A model generated the notes under the pieces. The model saw only the letters and a program-made list of their open reading frames with translations, had not been told where the DNA came from and did no database searches. The position numbers and the translations under genes were made by a program. From assembly GCF_002943565.1 (NCBI RefSeq), contig NZ_PJCH01000003.1, positions 318,001 to 382,000 on the forward strand: a DNA stretch of 64,000 nt, written 5' to 3'. Within the stretch, counting starts at the first letter, position 1, and each line of letters opens with the position of its first letter. Below are positions 19,336 to 26,918 of this stretch, in pieces. This stretch comes from Hyphococcus luteus (GTDB taxonomy: Bacteria; Pseudomonadota; Alphaproteobacteria; Caulobacterales; Parvularculaceae).

Positions 19336-21021
19336 TTGTCCTCTCCTCCGCCCGATAGCCTCGCCGCCCAGTCCGGCGCGCTGATCGATTTTCTCGACAA
19401 GGCTTATGACGCGCCGGACCGCCCCGAGCGTTTTCAGGATGTGATGGATGCTGCGCGCGGGGTTTTCTTTGCGCCGGAAACGGACGCGCCGATCGCGCCA
19501 CGCCTTCTCGCCCTTGACGAAAAGCTGGCGCCGCACATGGCGCGCATCCAAACGCTGCTCGACCGGGCTGGATGCGGGGCCGGCGGGCGAACCGGCGGCG
19601 CGCCGGCGCATCCTCATGCGCATTTCACGCTCGGCGCCGGCGGGCGCATCGTCGGCGCCAACGCCGCCGCAAAAACTTTCATTGGATCCGGCGCAGAGAT
19701 CGGCGCGCTCGATCTCGATCATGCGTCGAAACGCAAGCTGACCGACAGTCTTCACAATGCGGGCGCGGACAATGTCGTCATCCTGACGAACGAAGACACG
19801 CGCCAGTCCGCCGCCGCGCTCTGCCGCCGTCATGGCGAAGGGCCGGAGGCGCGCCTCGACATATCGCTGTCGCATATGGAGTGGACGCAGGAAGCGGTGA
19901 CTTTCGTCGGCAAGGCCATGGGCCTGACGCAGGCGGAGACCGAAACCCTCGCCGGTCATCTGCGCGGCCAAAGCCAGAGCGAGATCGCCAGGGCGCGGGG
20001 ACGCTCAGCGGAAACGGTGAAGGCGCAGGCGAAAGCGATCCTCAGAAAGTCCGGCTGCGCGAAAATGAGCGAGGTGACGCAACTCGGCGCCAGCCTTGCG
20101 CTGCTTCACGCACTGGCGCCGCCTGCCGATAAAAGCCGGCCCGTCAACACGGAAAGGCCCTTGACGCTGCCTTTAAAAGACGGGCGCACGCTCGGCTATT
20201 ACGTCTATGGCGCAGCAAACGGCTTCCCGCTCCTCTTCTTTCACGGCTCGCTTTACGGGCCTTTCTTCACGGCCGCTTTCATTGACGGACTGAAGAAACT
20301 CGGCGTCACGCTTTACGGGCCGTCGCGCCCCGGTTTCGGCGAAACCAGTCCCGCCAAAGACTACAACGGCGCAACGCTTCGCGATGCGCTGGCGCTGATC
20401 GATCATATCGGCGCGCAAGACCTTTTGCTGGCCGCGCATATGGGCGGCGGGCCTCATGCGTTCCGCTGCGCCGGTGCGCTCGGCGAACGCGTCAAGGGCA
20501 TGGTGATGATCGGCGCGGGCATTCCCATCGACGAGAAACGTCATGTGGGACGCATGAATTATTTCACGCGCATCGCCGCGCAGGCGGTGAAGCACGCGCC
20601 CGCTATGATGGAGATCATCACCCGCATCGCCATGACGAATTACAAGCGCCGCGGCTATCGCAAATTCTACGAAGACTATTTCGCCGGATCGCCCGCCGAC
20701 GAAGACGCGATGCGCGATCCGGAAATCTACGCCATCGCCGAAAAAGGCCTCGCCCATCTCATCGGCCAGGGACCGAAAACCTTCGTTGCGGACGGGCGCG
20801 CGCAGATGGAGGACTGGACCGAGGATTTCGACCGGGCTAACGCCCGCGCCGCCTGGCTCAACGCCGAAGACGATCCGGTCATGGGCGCGGAATTCGTGCG
20901 CGATTATGTGAGCGCGCGCACCAACCATCCGGTCGAGCTGACGCCCCATGGCGGTTACAATCTCCTCCATCTTCATCCCGGGATGACGCTGGCGCTGATC
21001 GAAAAAGCGCTTTCCTGGTAA
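19336..21021 (+). CDS. LuxR-type HTH fused to alpha/beta-hydrolase domain lacking the Ser nucleophile
   Basis: The 561-residue protein has three parts. Residues 1-190 form an N-terminal sensor-like region with a PAS-like strand (HFTLGAGGRIVGANAAA). Residues 194-250 are a LuxR helix-turn-helix (LTQAETETLAGHLRGQSQSEIA..RSAETVKAQAKAILRKSG). Residues 283-561 are an alpha/beta-hydrolase fold with the oxyanion motif FFHGS, an elbow reading AAHMGGG instead of GxSxGG (Ser replaced by Met369), an acidic NAEDDPV and a late GGYNLLHLHPG His segment. I infer a regulator whose hydrolase fold may bind a ligand. The start appears to be TTG; the next ATG would lose a conserved N-terminal helix. Confidence 0.85.
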   Translation: MSSPPPDSLAAQSGALIDFLDKAYDAPDRPERFQDVMDAARGVFFAPETDAPIAPRLLALDEKLAPHMARIQTLLDRAGCGAGGRTGGAPAHPHAHFTLGAGGRIVGANAAAKTFIGSGAEIGALDLDHASKRKLTDSLHNAGADNVVILTNEDTRQSAAALCRRHGEGPEARLDISLSHMEWTQEAVTFVGKAMGLTQAETETLAGHLRGQSQSEIARARGRSAETVKAQAKAILRKSGCAKMSEVTQLGASLALLHALAPPADKSRPVNTERPLTLPLKDGRTLGYYVYGAANGFPLLFFHGSLYGPFFTAAFIDGLKKLGVTLYGPSRPGFGETSPAKDYNGATLRDALALIDHIGAQDLLLAAHMGGGPHAFRCAGALGERVKGMVMIGAGIPIDEKRHVGRMNYFTRIAAQAVKHAPAMMEIITRIAMTNYKRRGYRKFYEDYFAGSPADEDAMRDPEIYAIAEKGLAHLIGQGPKTFVADGRAQMEDWTEDFDRANARAAWLNAEDDPVMGAEFVRDYVSARTNHPVELTPHGGYNLLHLHPGMTLALIEKALSW

Positions 21022-21163
21022 GCTTTTCCACAGGCTTTAACCCCGCAGGGTGACGCGCGGGCCGGCCGCGGCGCGCTAGCGCTCTGTCCCGGCGGCGCGG
21101 GGGCCTTCACGCCTTTTCGGGGAGCGCGCCGTCGTCAGTCATCGGAACGACGGGAATAAAATC

Positions 21164-22264
21164 ATGATCAGAAAACTTCTTCTCACCGCGGCGATTCTGC
21201 CGCTCGCGGCCTGCTCGGCCACGGATCTCGCCACCTCGACCCAGCGCCTGCGCCAGGCGAACCAGGCGGCGCAGGTCGCCTCCGGCGTCGCGTCGACAGT
21301 CGCCCCGAAAGATACGGAAGCGGCGCCCGAGTCCGTCAGCCTCGCCGACGCCGAACCGATCACCGGCGAGGCTTTCGATGTCACGCTGAAGCGGGTCAGG
21401 GGCAAGGCCAAGGCCGTCACCGCAAAGCCCCGCATCGCCGTCGTCGGCTATAATGTGGGCGCCATCACGAAATCCCGCGCCGTCGCCTCGACCCGGGGCG
21501 GCTTCACCCGCAACTCCGCGAAAACCTCCATGACCCTGCTCCTCGCGGGGATCGACGACGCGGTTTTGCAGGACGTCGCCGACGAAGCTTACAGCGATCT
21601 CGTTTCGCGCCTCGCCGCCGCCGGCTTTGACGTCGTCGGCGCGGAAGACATGCAATCCGCGCCGGGCATCGAGAAAATCCTGCCGGGCGAAGCGGCCTAT
21701 GACGGCAACCTGCAGCGCGGCAATGGCAACGGCAGGATCCGCGTCGCCGGTCCGCACGCGCTCGGCGCTTCCGATTACAACGCGCTGGGGCGCACCACCT
21801 TCAACGGCAACAAGATGGCCAAGGCCGGCGGCGCGCTCGACGCCGCTCTCCTGTTTCCCAATCTCAGCCTCGGCTTTGCGCAGACCGAAAGCTCCGGCAA
21901 CGCCATGTTCGCGCGCAAGGCGCGCGTCGAAGGCGGCGCCCTGTTCCATGTGGATCCGGCCACCAAGATAGACCTTGTCTATTCGAAAAAGGGCCGCTAC
22001 GCCGACGGCTGGGCGAGCTGGCAAACGAAGGGCTGGGCAGGCACGGACGCAGCCTTCGCCGAAGTCGCCAAGACCGATTCCAGCAACAACGCCCTCGCCG
22101 TCGGGCTTTCCAAAGCGCTCGGCGCCGGCATGGGATCGAATTCGAAGAGCGAATACACGGTCGTCGCCGATCCCGAGCGCTATAAGGCGCTTGCGCTGAA
22201 AGCCGCCAAGGGCGTCAACACCGCGCTGGTTGCGGACATGCTCGCTGCGCGCAGCGGCTCTTAA
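21164..22264 (+). CDS. Predicted lipoprotein, unknown function
   Basis: I do not recognise this 366-residue protein. It has a clear lipoprotein signal (lipobox LAAC, Cys about residue 17), an Ala/Gln-rich helical linker to about residue 55, then a globular part beginning KPRIAVVGYNVGAITKSRA with an alternating alpha/beta pattern and the stretch VLQDVADEAYSDLVSRLAAAGFDVVGAEDM, reminiscent of NTP- or sugar-binding Rossmann-like half-folds. It is monocistronic, followed by a hairpin terminator. The membrane side is unknown. Confidence 0.75.
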   Translation: MIRKLLLTAAILPLAACSATDLATSTQRLRQANQAAQVASGVASTVAPKDTEAAPESVSLADAEPITGEAFDVTLKRVRGKAKAVTAKPRIAVVGYNVGAITKSRAVASTRGGFTRNSAKTSMTLLLAGIDDAVLQDVADEAYSDLVSRLAAAGFDVVGAEDMQSAPGIEKILPGEAAYDGNLQRGNGNGRIRVAGPHALGASDYNALGRTTFNGNKMAKAGGALDAALLFPNLSLGFAQTESSGNAMFARKARVEGGALFHVDPATKIDLVYSKKGRYADGWASWQTKGWAGTDAAFAEVAKTDSSNNALAVGLSKALGAGMGSNSKSEYTVVADPERYKALALKAAKGVNTALVADMLAARSGS

Positions 22265-22318
22265 CACTCACCCCTGTCGGGGGAGAATTGGAGCGGCGCT
22301 GCCGTTCCGATGACGGGA

Positions 22319-22352
22319 GGGCCGGCGCAGCGCAACCAGCGCCGGCCCTTCT
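22319..22352. terminator. Hairpin between convergent lipoprotein and TPR genes
   Basis: A perfect 10-bp stem GGGCCGGCGC/GCGCCGGCCC with a 10-base loop lies between two convergent stops. The T-tract is poor (CTTCTGCC on the plus strand), so it may be a weak or Rho-assisted bidirectional terminator. Confidence 0.6.
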
Positions 22353-22370
22353 GCCTGTCTGCTTGTTGGC

Positions 22371-23429
22371 TTACAGCGCCTGCATGGCGCGGACGATGCG
22401 GGTCGATTCCTCGATCGGCGGCGGCGCGTCGAGCGCGTTCTGGAAATAGCGCCGGGCGACGCTTTTCTCGCCCGCCTGCATGGCGATCAGCGCGCGGCCC
22501 ACATAGGCTTCGTAATTGTCGGGCGTGTATTCGAGAAGCCGCGACAAGGTCGCGTCGCCTTCCTCGGCGTTGCCGGCGGCCGCCTCGCACAGGCCCACAT
22601 TGACCATGGCGTCGAGCGCCCAGGGATCGGATTGCAGAGTCGCCTTGGCCGAGCCGCAAAAGCCCGGCGTCAATTTTTTGCCGAGCAGCTTTTCCACCTG
22701 TTCGGCGTAGTTGAAGGGCTTTTTGGCCGGCGCCGGCAAAGGCGCCGACAGGGTCCGCTCATCACGCATTGCCGGTTTAGACATTTCCACGGGCTTTTGC
22801 ACGGGCCGCACGCTGGCGAGCTGGGCCGGCTTGGGGGGCTGAAGCCGCTCGGGCGGCGCCAGCGAGGCGAAGCGCGACAGACGCTCCGGCGCGCTTTCCC
22901 GCAAAGCCGGTTTCGCGGCCAGTTGCGGCGCCGGTTTTTTCTGCGTTTTCGTTTCCTGCGTCTTTTCAGATGTTTTCGGGGCCGGTTTGGAGGCCTGGTT
23001 CGAGGCGAGGCTCGGCGTTTTGAGCTGCGCTTTCGACGGCTCGGCGTCGGCGAAGAACATGTCGATGCAGGTCGCAGCGCGTCCCGAGATCTTGCACGGC
23101 TTGGCGTTGGCGTATTCGAGAATGCGCCGCGTTTTCACATGCAGGGCGCTGCCCTTATTCTCCCGACGCATGGAAAAGCCGGTGATGTTTTGGCTTCGCG
23201 CCGTCAAATCGAGGGTCATGTCCGAGGCGACGCCGCGCACAAAGAAGTCCGCGCCGCCGCGCTTTTCCACCGTGCAGTTTCCCTCGCAGATAAGCGCGAT
23301 CCGGGTTTGCAGCTCGCGCTCGCCCACCTGGACGTCTTCGAGCCCTTGCGCGTCCGGGCTCGCCAAAGCCGGCGGCGCGAGCGCCGCAAGACCGGCGCAT
23401 AGCGCGAAAATGGATAAACAGCGTTTCAT
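22371..23429 (-). CDS. Secreted protein with C-terminal TPR repeats
   Basis: The 352-residue product has a signal peptide (MKRCLSIFALCAG..., cleaved after about residue 23), an N-terminal domain with a Cys pair (ICEGNC) and later cysteines, a proline/lysine/alanine-rich linker (about 125-235) like periplasm-spanning spacers, and a C-terminal half with tetratricopeptide-like helices (DPWALDAMVNVGLCEAAAGNAEEGDATLSRLLEYTPDNYEAYVG). A role as an envelope assembly adaptor is plausible but not shown. The start at 23429 gives a proper signal peptide; an upstream ATG at 23459 does not improve it. Confidence 0.75.
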   Translation of the reverse strand: MKRCLSIFALCAGLAALAPPALASPDAQGLEDVQVGERELQTRIALICEGNCTVEKRGGADFFVRGVASDMTLDLTARSQNITGFSMRRENKGSALHVKTRRILEYANAKPCKISGRAATCIDMFFADAEPSKAQLKTPSLASNQASKPAPKTSEKTQETKTQKKPAPQLAAKPALRESAPERLSRFASLAPPERLQPPKPAQLASVRPVQKPVEMSKPAMRDERTLSAPLPAPAKKPFNYAEQVEKLLGKKLTPGFCGSAKATLQSDPWALDAMVNVGLCEAAAGNAEEGDATLSRLLEYTPDNYEAYVGRALIAMQAGEKSVARRYFQNALDAPPPIEESTRIVRAMQAL

Positions 23430-23534
23430 CGGCCCCGGCGGAAACTGTCGCAAAGACAAGCGAGTGACCTGTCTTCATCGCTAGAGTCGGGGCCGCCGGT
23501 CAATGGAGACGAATCACCCTTGTGCAAAACGAAG

Positions 23535-23569
23535 CGGCGCCGCCAGAGCCGAGCCCGGGCGGCGCCGTT
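23535..23569 (-). terminator. Terminator-like hairpin downstream of the Arg/Asp-rich gene
   Basis: The stem CGGCGCCGCC/GGCGGCGCCG (10 bp, loop 13) begins 24 bases after the stop at 23591. On the minus strand it is followed by CTTCGTTTTGC, a weak T-tract. Confidence 0.55.
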
Positions 23570-23590
23570 TCGCCTATTCGGGATCATTCC

Positions 23591-24742
23591 CTAATAGGTG
23601 CGGTAAACCCGGCGGCTGCCCCGCTTGATATAGCCATAGCCCCACGGATCGTAACACAGGAGCGCGACTTCCTGATAGCGGCGGCCGCGGCGATAGAAGG
23701 TCTGGGAAACGACGTCGCAATCGCCGATGTAAGACCAGCTGTAAAGATCCCAGCCGAAGCTCACATAAGCCCAGCCGATTGGATTATAGCTGCCGTAATA
23801 GTGGAAGGTATGGTGGCTTGAGCACCAATAGCCGTGACCGCGACGGGGGCCGTGACCATGCCGGTAATGACGCCCCCCATAGCGCACGCGCGGATGGCGG
23901 TAGGCCCCGCTGCGGCGGTGCCGCCGGTCGGCGTAACTGCGGTCGCGGCGCCCGTCGCGATAGCGGTCATGGCGTCCGTCTCTGCGTCCGCTGCGATAAG
24001 AATCACGGCGCTTGTGCCGGTCGGCGTAACGCCGGTCCCGGCGTCCGTCGCGATAACCGTCGCGGCGCCTGTCCCGATCCCGGGCGCCGTCCCTGCTGCG
24101 GTCGCCGCCTTTGTGGGCGCTGTCGCGGCGTCTATCTCTGTGTGCGCCGTCGCGGCGTTTATCGCCATTTCTTCGCGCGCCGTCGCGGCGCCTGTCGTCA
24201 TCTCTGCGCGCATTATCGCGGCGGCGGTCATTATTCTGCGCAACCCGGCGCTGGCCGTTATCGCGGCGCTGGCCCGCCCCGTCCCGGCGGCGATTATTGT
24301 CGGCCGTGCGGCGGCGACGGTCATCGCCGGCTGCGCGGCGGCTGCGGTCATTATTGGCCGCCCGGCGGCGGCTTCTGTCATTATCCGCCGCGCGCCGTCG
24401 GTCGGAACCGCGCGCGCGATCCCGCCGCCCGCCGTCATCGGCGCCGCGGCGGGCGGCGCCGTTTCTCTCGCGCATGGCCCCGCGCGGCCCTTCATTACGG
24501 CGCGCATTGCGCGCGCCGTCCCGTCGCCCTTCATGACGCCGTCCTTCGCGACGGTGACGGTCCCGGTCGTCGAGCATGGCGACTTGCATAAGAGACGCGC
24601 CATCGCTTGAAGTTGTTGAAACGCCGGTCGCAGACTGCGTCGCGGCGGAAGCGGGCGCTGAAAGCGCCGCCATTGCAACGGCGAATATCGCCGCCGCCCC
24701 ATGTTTGAAGACCGACAATGGTCCTGATTCCATCAAGGGCAT
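23591..24742 (-). CDS. Secreted Arg/Asp-rich tandem-repeat protein, unknown function
   Basis: The 383-residue product begins with a signal peptide (core AAIFAVAMAALSAPASA). Residues from about 60 to 290 are low-complexity, dominated by Arg with Asp, Gly, Asn, Ala and Tyr in RRDGARD-like units; toward the end a 31-residue unit recurs (YADRHKRR and YADRRHRR mark its starts, 93 bases apart in the DNA). The last 100 residues are Tyr/Gly/His-rich and contain WC, GDCD and LLCYDPWGYG. AAGGAG lies seven bases before the ATG at 24742. The predicted charge is very positive, so binding to an anionic polymer (LPS, DNA, capsule) is an inference only. Confidence 0.72.
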   Translation of the reverse strand: MPLMESGPLSVFKHGAAAIFAVAMAALSAPASAATQSATGVSTTSSDGASLMQVAMLDDRDRHRREGRRHEGRRDGARNARRNEGPRGAMRERNGAARRGADDGGRRDRARGSDRRRAADNDRSRRRAANNDRSRRAAGDDRRRRTADNNRRRDGAGQRRDNGQRRVAQNNDRRRDNARRDDDRRRDGARRNGDKRRDGAHRDRRRDSAHKGGDRSRDGARDRDRRRDGYRDGRRDRRYADRHKRRDSYRSGRRDGRHDRYRDGRRDRSYADRRHRRSGAYRHPRVRYGGRHYRHGHGPRRGHGYWCSSHHTFHYYGSYNPIGWAYVSFGWDLYSWSYIGDCDVVSQTFYRRGRRYQEVALLCYDPWGYGYIKRGSRRVYRTY

Positions 24743-24970
24743 TCGCCTCTCCTTGTCGATAAAGCGAGGCCCCCTAGCGCCCATAGGCAATCTGCGGCAG
24801 TGACTGAGTCACGTCAATGCAAACATGCACACGATGTTGCGATAAGCGCTTGAATTAAGGCGAAAACACGGCAATCGTGTCGCAATTGTGGCGAACCATT
24901 GCGTATGCAGATGATTTGCGTATACGGATGATTAAAGCGGTGATCGGGCGCCGGGACGAGACAAACAAAG
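24743..24970. promoter_or_regulatory. Divergent promoter region (Arg-rich protein / cytosine methyltransferase)
   Basis: The 228-base region is clearly AT-richer than its surroundings between about 24810 and 24945, as expected for divergent promoters. A repeated element GCGTAT(G/A)C(A/G) G ATGATT occurs at 24901-24915 and 24918-24932. I cannot assign a definite -35/-10 pair. Confidence 0.4.
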
Positions 24971-26110
24971 ATGAAGCGCGCGCAAAACACATTTCTCGAA
25001 TTTTTCGCCGGCGGCGGCATGGCGCGGCTAGGTCTCGGGCGTTCGTGGCGCTGTCTTCTCGCCAATGATCTCGATCCGGTAAAATGCGCCGCTTACGCTG
25101 CGAATTTCGGCAAAAGCGATCTCGTCGAAGGCGACATCGCCGCCCTTTCTCTCGACGACATGCCGAAGGAACGGGCCGATCTCGCCTGGGGCTCTTTCCC
25201 TTGTCAGGATTTGTCGCTCGCCGGCGCGCGCGGCGGCATGAGCGCGGCGCGGTCGGGCGCGTTTTTTCCGTTCTGGTCGTTGATGGAAGGGCTCGTCTCG
25301 CAAGGCTGCGGCCCGCGCATCATCGCCATCGAAAATGTCGCCGGCCTTCTCACATCGAATGGCGGGCGCGACTTCGCCTGCGTCGCCGAGTGCCTTGCCG
25401 GCGCGGGCTACGCCGTCACCGCCGCCGTCATCGACGCCAGATATTTCACGCCGCAATCGCGGCCGCGGCTTTTCATATTGGGTTTCGCGCCGGATCTCGC
25501 TCCACCCGCGGCGGATCGTCCGCCGAAAGAGGATATGGCGCCGCCCGCGCTTCTCGCCGCGCAGGAAGCGCTGCCCGTTTCGGCCAAGGCGCGCTGGTTC
25601 TGGCTGGCGTCCGCGCCGCGGGCCGGCCGCAATATGCGCCTGTCGGAGATCATCGACTGGGACGCGCCCGAGTGGCATGCGCCGGAGCAAACGCAAAAGC
25701 TCATCGCCATGATGGCGCCGCATCAGCGCGCGCGCATCGACAAGCTGATCGAGCATGGCGCGCGGCGCGCCGGCGCGGCTTTCCGCCGAACCCGCCAGGA
25801 AAACGGCGAGACGGTGCAGCGCGTGGAGGCGCGCTTCGACGGACTGGCAGGCTGTTTGCGCACGCCCGCCGGCGGGTCTTCACGCCAGATAGTTTTCGCC
25901 ATTGAGAACGGCGAAGTCCGCTCGCGTCTTCTCAATCCGCGCGAGGCGGCGCGGCTCATGGGCCTACCCGACGACTACCGCCTGCCGCAAAGCGCCAATG
26001 CGGCGCTGAAGCTTGCCGGCGACGGCGTCTGCGTTTCCGTTGTCGCCTGGCTCGCCGAGACCGTCTTCGAGCCGGTGCTCGGCGCCGCAAAGACGCGCAG
26101 CGCGGCGTGA
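24971..26110 (+). CDS. DNA (cytosine-5)-methyltransferase
   Basis: This 379-residue enzyme has the ordered C5-methyltransferase motifs: I FLEFFAGGGMARLGL (about residue 8), IV GSFPCQDLS with the catalytic Cys (about 76), VI IENVAGLL, VIII QSRPRLFILGF, and IX-X near the C-terminus (RLLNPREAARLMGLPDDY...KLAGDGVCVSVVAWL). The target-recognition region is short, so the recognised sequence is probably simple. The gene is followed, with a GTGA overlap, by vsr. No restriction endonuclease gene is adjacent. The organism or strain barrier function is therefore unclear. Confidence 0.93.
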   Translation: MKRAQNTFLEFFAGGGMARLGLGRSWRCLLANDLDPVKCAAYAANFGKSDLVEGDIAALSLDDMPKERADLAWGSFPCQDLSLAGARGGMSAARSGAFFPFWSLMEGLVSQGCGPRIIAIENVAGLLTSNGGRDFACVAECLAGAGYAVTAAVIDARYFTPQSRPRLFILGFAPDLAPPAADRPPKEDMAPPALLAAQEALPVSAKARWFWLASAPRAGRNMRLSEIIDWDAPEWHAPEQTQKLIAMMAPHQRARIDKLIEHGARRAGAAFRRTRQENGETVQRVEARFDGLAGCLRTPAGGSSRQIVFAIENGEVRSRLLNPREAARLMGLPDDYRLPQSANAALKLAGDGVCVSVVAWLAETVFEPVLGAAKTRSAA

Positions 26111-26523
26111 CGCAGAAAAAAAGCACCGACGTCTTCACCAGGGAAAAACGCTCGGAGGTCATGCGCGCGGTCAAGGGCCGCGACACTAAGCCCGAAATCG
26201 CGCTGCGCAAAAAGCTCTTCGCGCTGGGCTATCGCTACCGCCTCAACGTCAAGGACCTGCCGGGCAAGCCGGATCTCGTCTTTCCGAAATACAAAACCGT
26301 GATTTTCGTCCATGGCTGTTTCTGGCACGGCCACAAATGCAAGCGCGGGAACCGGCAGCCGAAACAGAACGCCGACTACTGGCGCGAGAAAATCGCGCGC
26401 AACAAGGCCCGGGATAAAAAGAACAAAACAGCGCTCGAAAAGCTCGGCTGGCGCGTCATCACGGTCTGGGAGTGCGAGCTGAAAACCCTTGACCCGGCGT
26501 CCTTGCCGATCAAAAAATCTTGA
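26107..26523 (+). CDS. vsr: Very short patch repair endonuclease Vsr
   Basis: The 138-residue nuclease nicks 5' to T in T:G mismatches that arise by deamination of 5-methylcytosine. It has the Vsr N-terminus TREKRSEVMRAVKGRDTKPEIALRK, the catalytic Asp in GKPDLVFPKYK, the HGCFWHGHKC zinc/active-site segment, and the C-terminal TVWECEL. It starts at GTG, whose last bases overlap the methyltransferase stop, so both are made together and should act on the same target sequence. Confidence 0.95.
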   Translation: MTQKKSTDVFTREKRSEVMRAVKGRDTKPEIALRKKLFALGYRYRLNVKDLPGKPDLVFPKYKTVIFVHGCFWHGHKCKRGNRQPKQNADYWREKIARNKARDKKNKTALEKLGWRVITVWECELKTLDPASLPIKKS

Positions 26524-26596
26524 AGGGAACCGGCTGGCGGTCAATGCTGTCTGTTCTCATGTATGGTGCGTGTTAATTATTTACAACGGACGAGCC

Positions 26597-26890
26597 ATGA
26601 CAGACGACACGCTTGAAATCCTGCACTACGAAAAAGACGGCGTCGGACGTTACAAAGCGAGCGTTCCCGGCGGCGAGGCCGAACTTACCTACACCCTGAA
26701 CGATGACGATGTGATGGTCATCGATCACACTTTTACGCCGCCGGAAGCGCGCGGAAAGAGCATCGCCCGCAAGCTGACCGAACGCGCCGTCGCCGATGCG
26801 AAGGAACACCAGCTGCGCGTCGATCCGCAATGTCCTTATGTGGCCAAGCTGTTCGACCGGAAGCCGGAATGGGCGTCCTTGCGCGCATAA
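26597..26890 (+). CDS. GNAT-like acetyltransferase, YidJ/COG2388 type
   Basis: The 97-residue protein is the compact GCN5-related type: AELTYTLNDDDVMVIDHTFTPPEARGKSIARKLTERAVADAKEHQLRVDPQCPYVAKLFDRKPEW. The acetyl-CoA loop EARGKSIA and the late CPYVAKLFDR are both family hallmarks. The substrate is unknown. It starts 74 bases after vsr and has its own AT-rich upstream stretch, so cotranscription is unsure. Confidence 0.85.
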   Translation: MTDDTLEILHYEKDGVGRYKASVPGGEAELTYTLNDDDVMVIDHTFTPPEARGKSIARKLTERAVADAKEHQLRVDPQCPYVAKLFDRKPEWASLRA

Positions 26891-26918
26891 GGGCGCGCGC
26901 AAGGACGCCCGCCGGGAC

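Noticed and set aside
23900-24460. Possible CRISPR-like regular repeats
   Set aside because: Repeats are degenerate, in frame, without unique spacers of constant size, and explained by the tandem-repeat protein.
23834-24610. 258-codon plus-strand frame opposite the Arg/Asp-rich gene, looking like a membrane protein
   Set aside because: Ala/Val-rich text is the reverse complement of CGN/GAC-rich repeats. The minus frame has a signal peptide, a good ribosome site and a folded-looking C-terminus, so it is the better reading.
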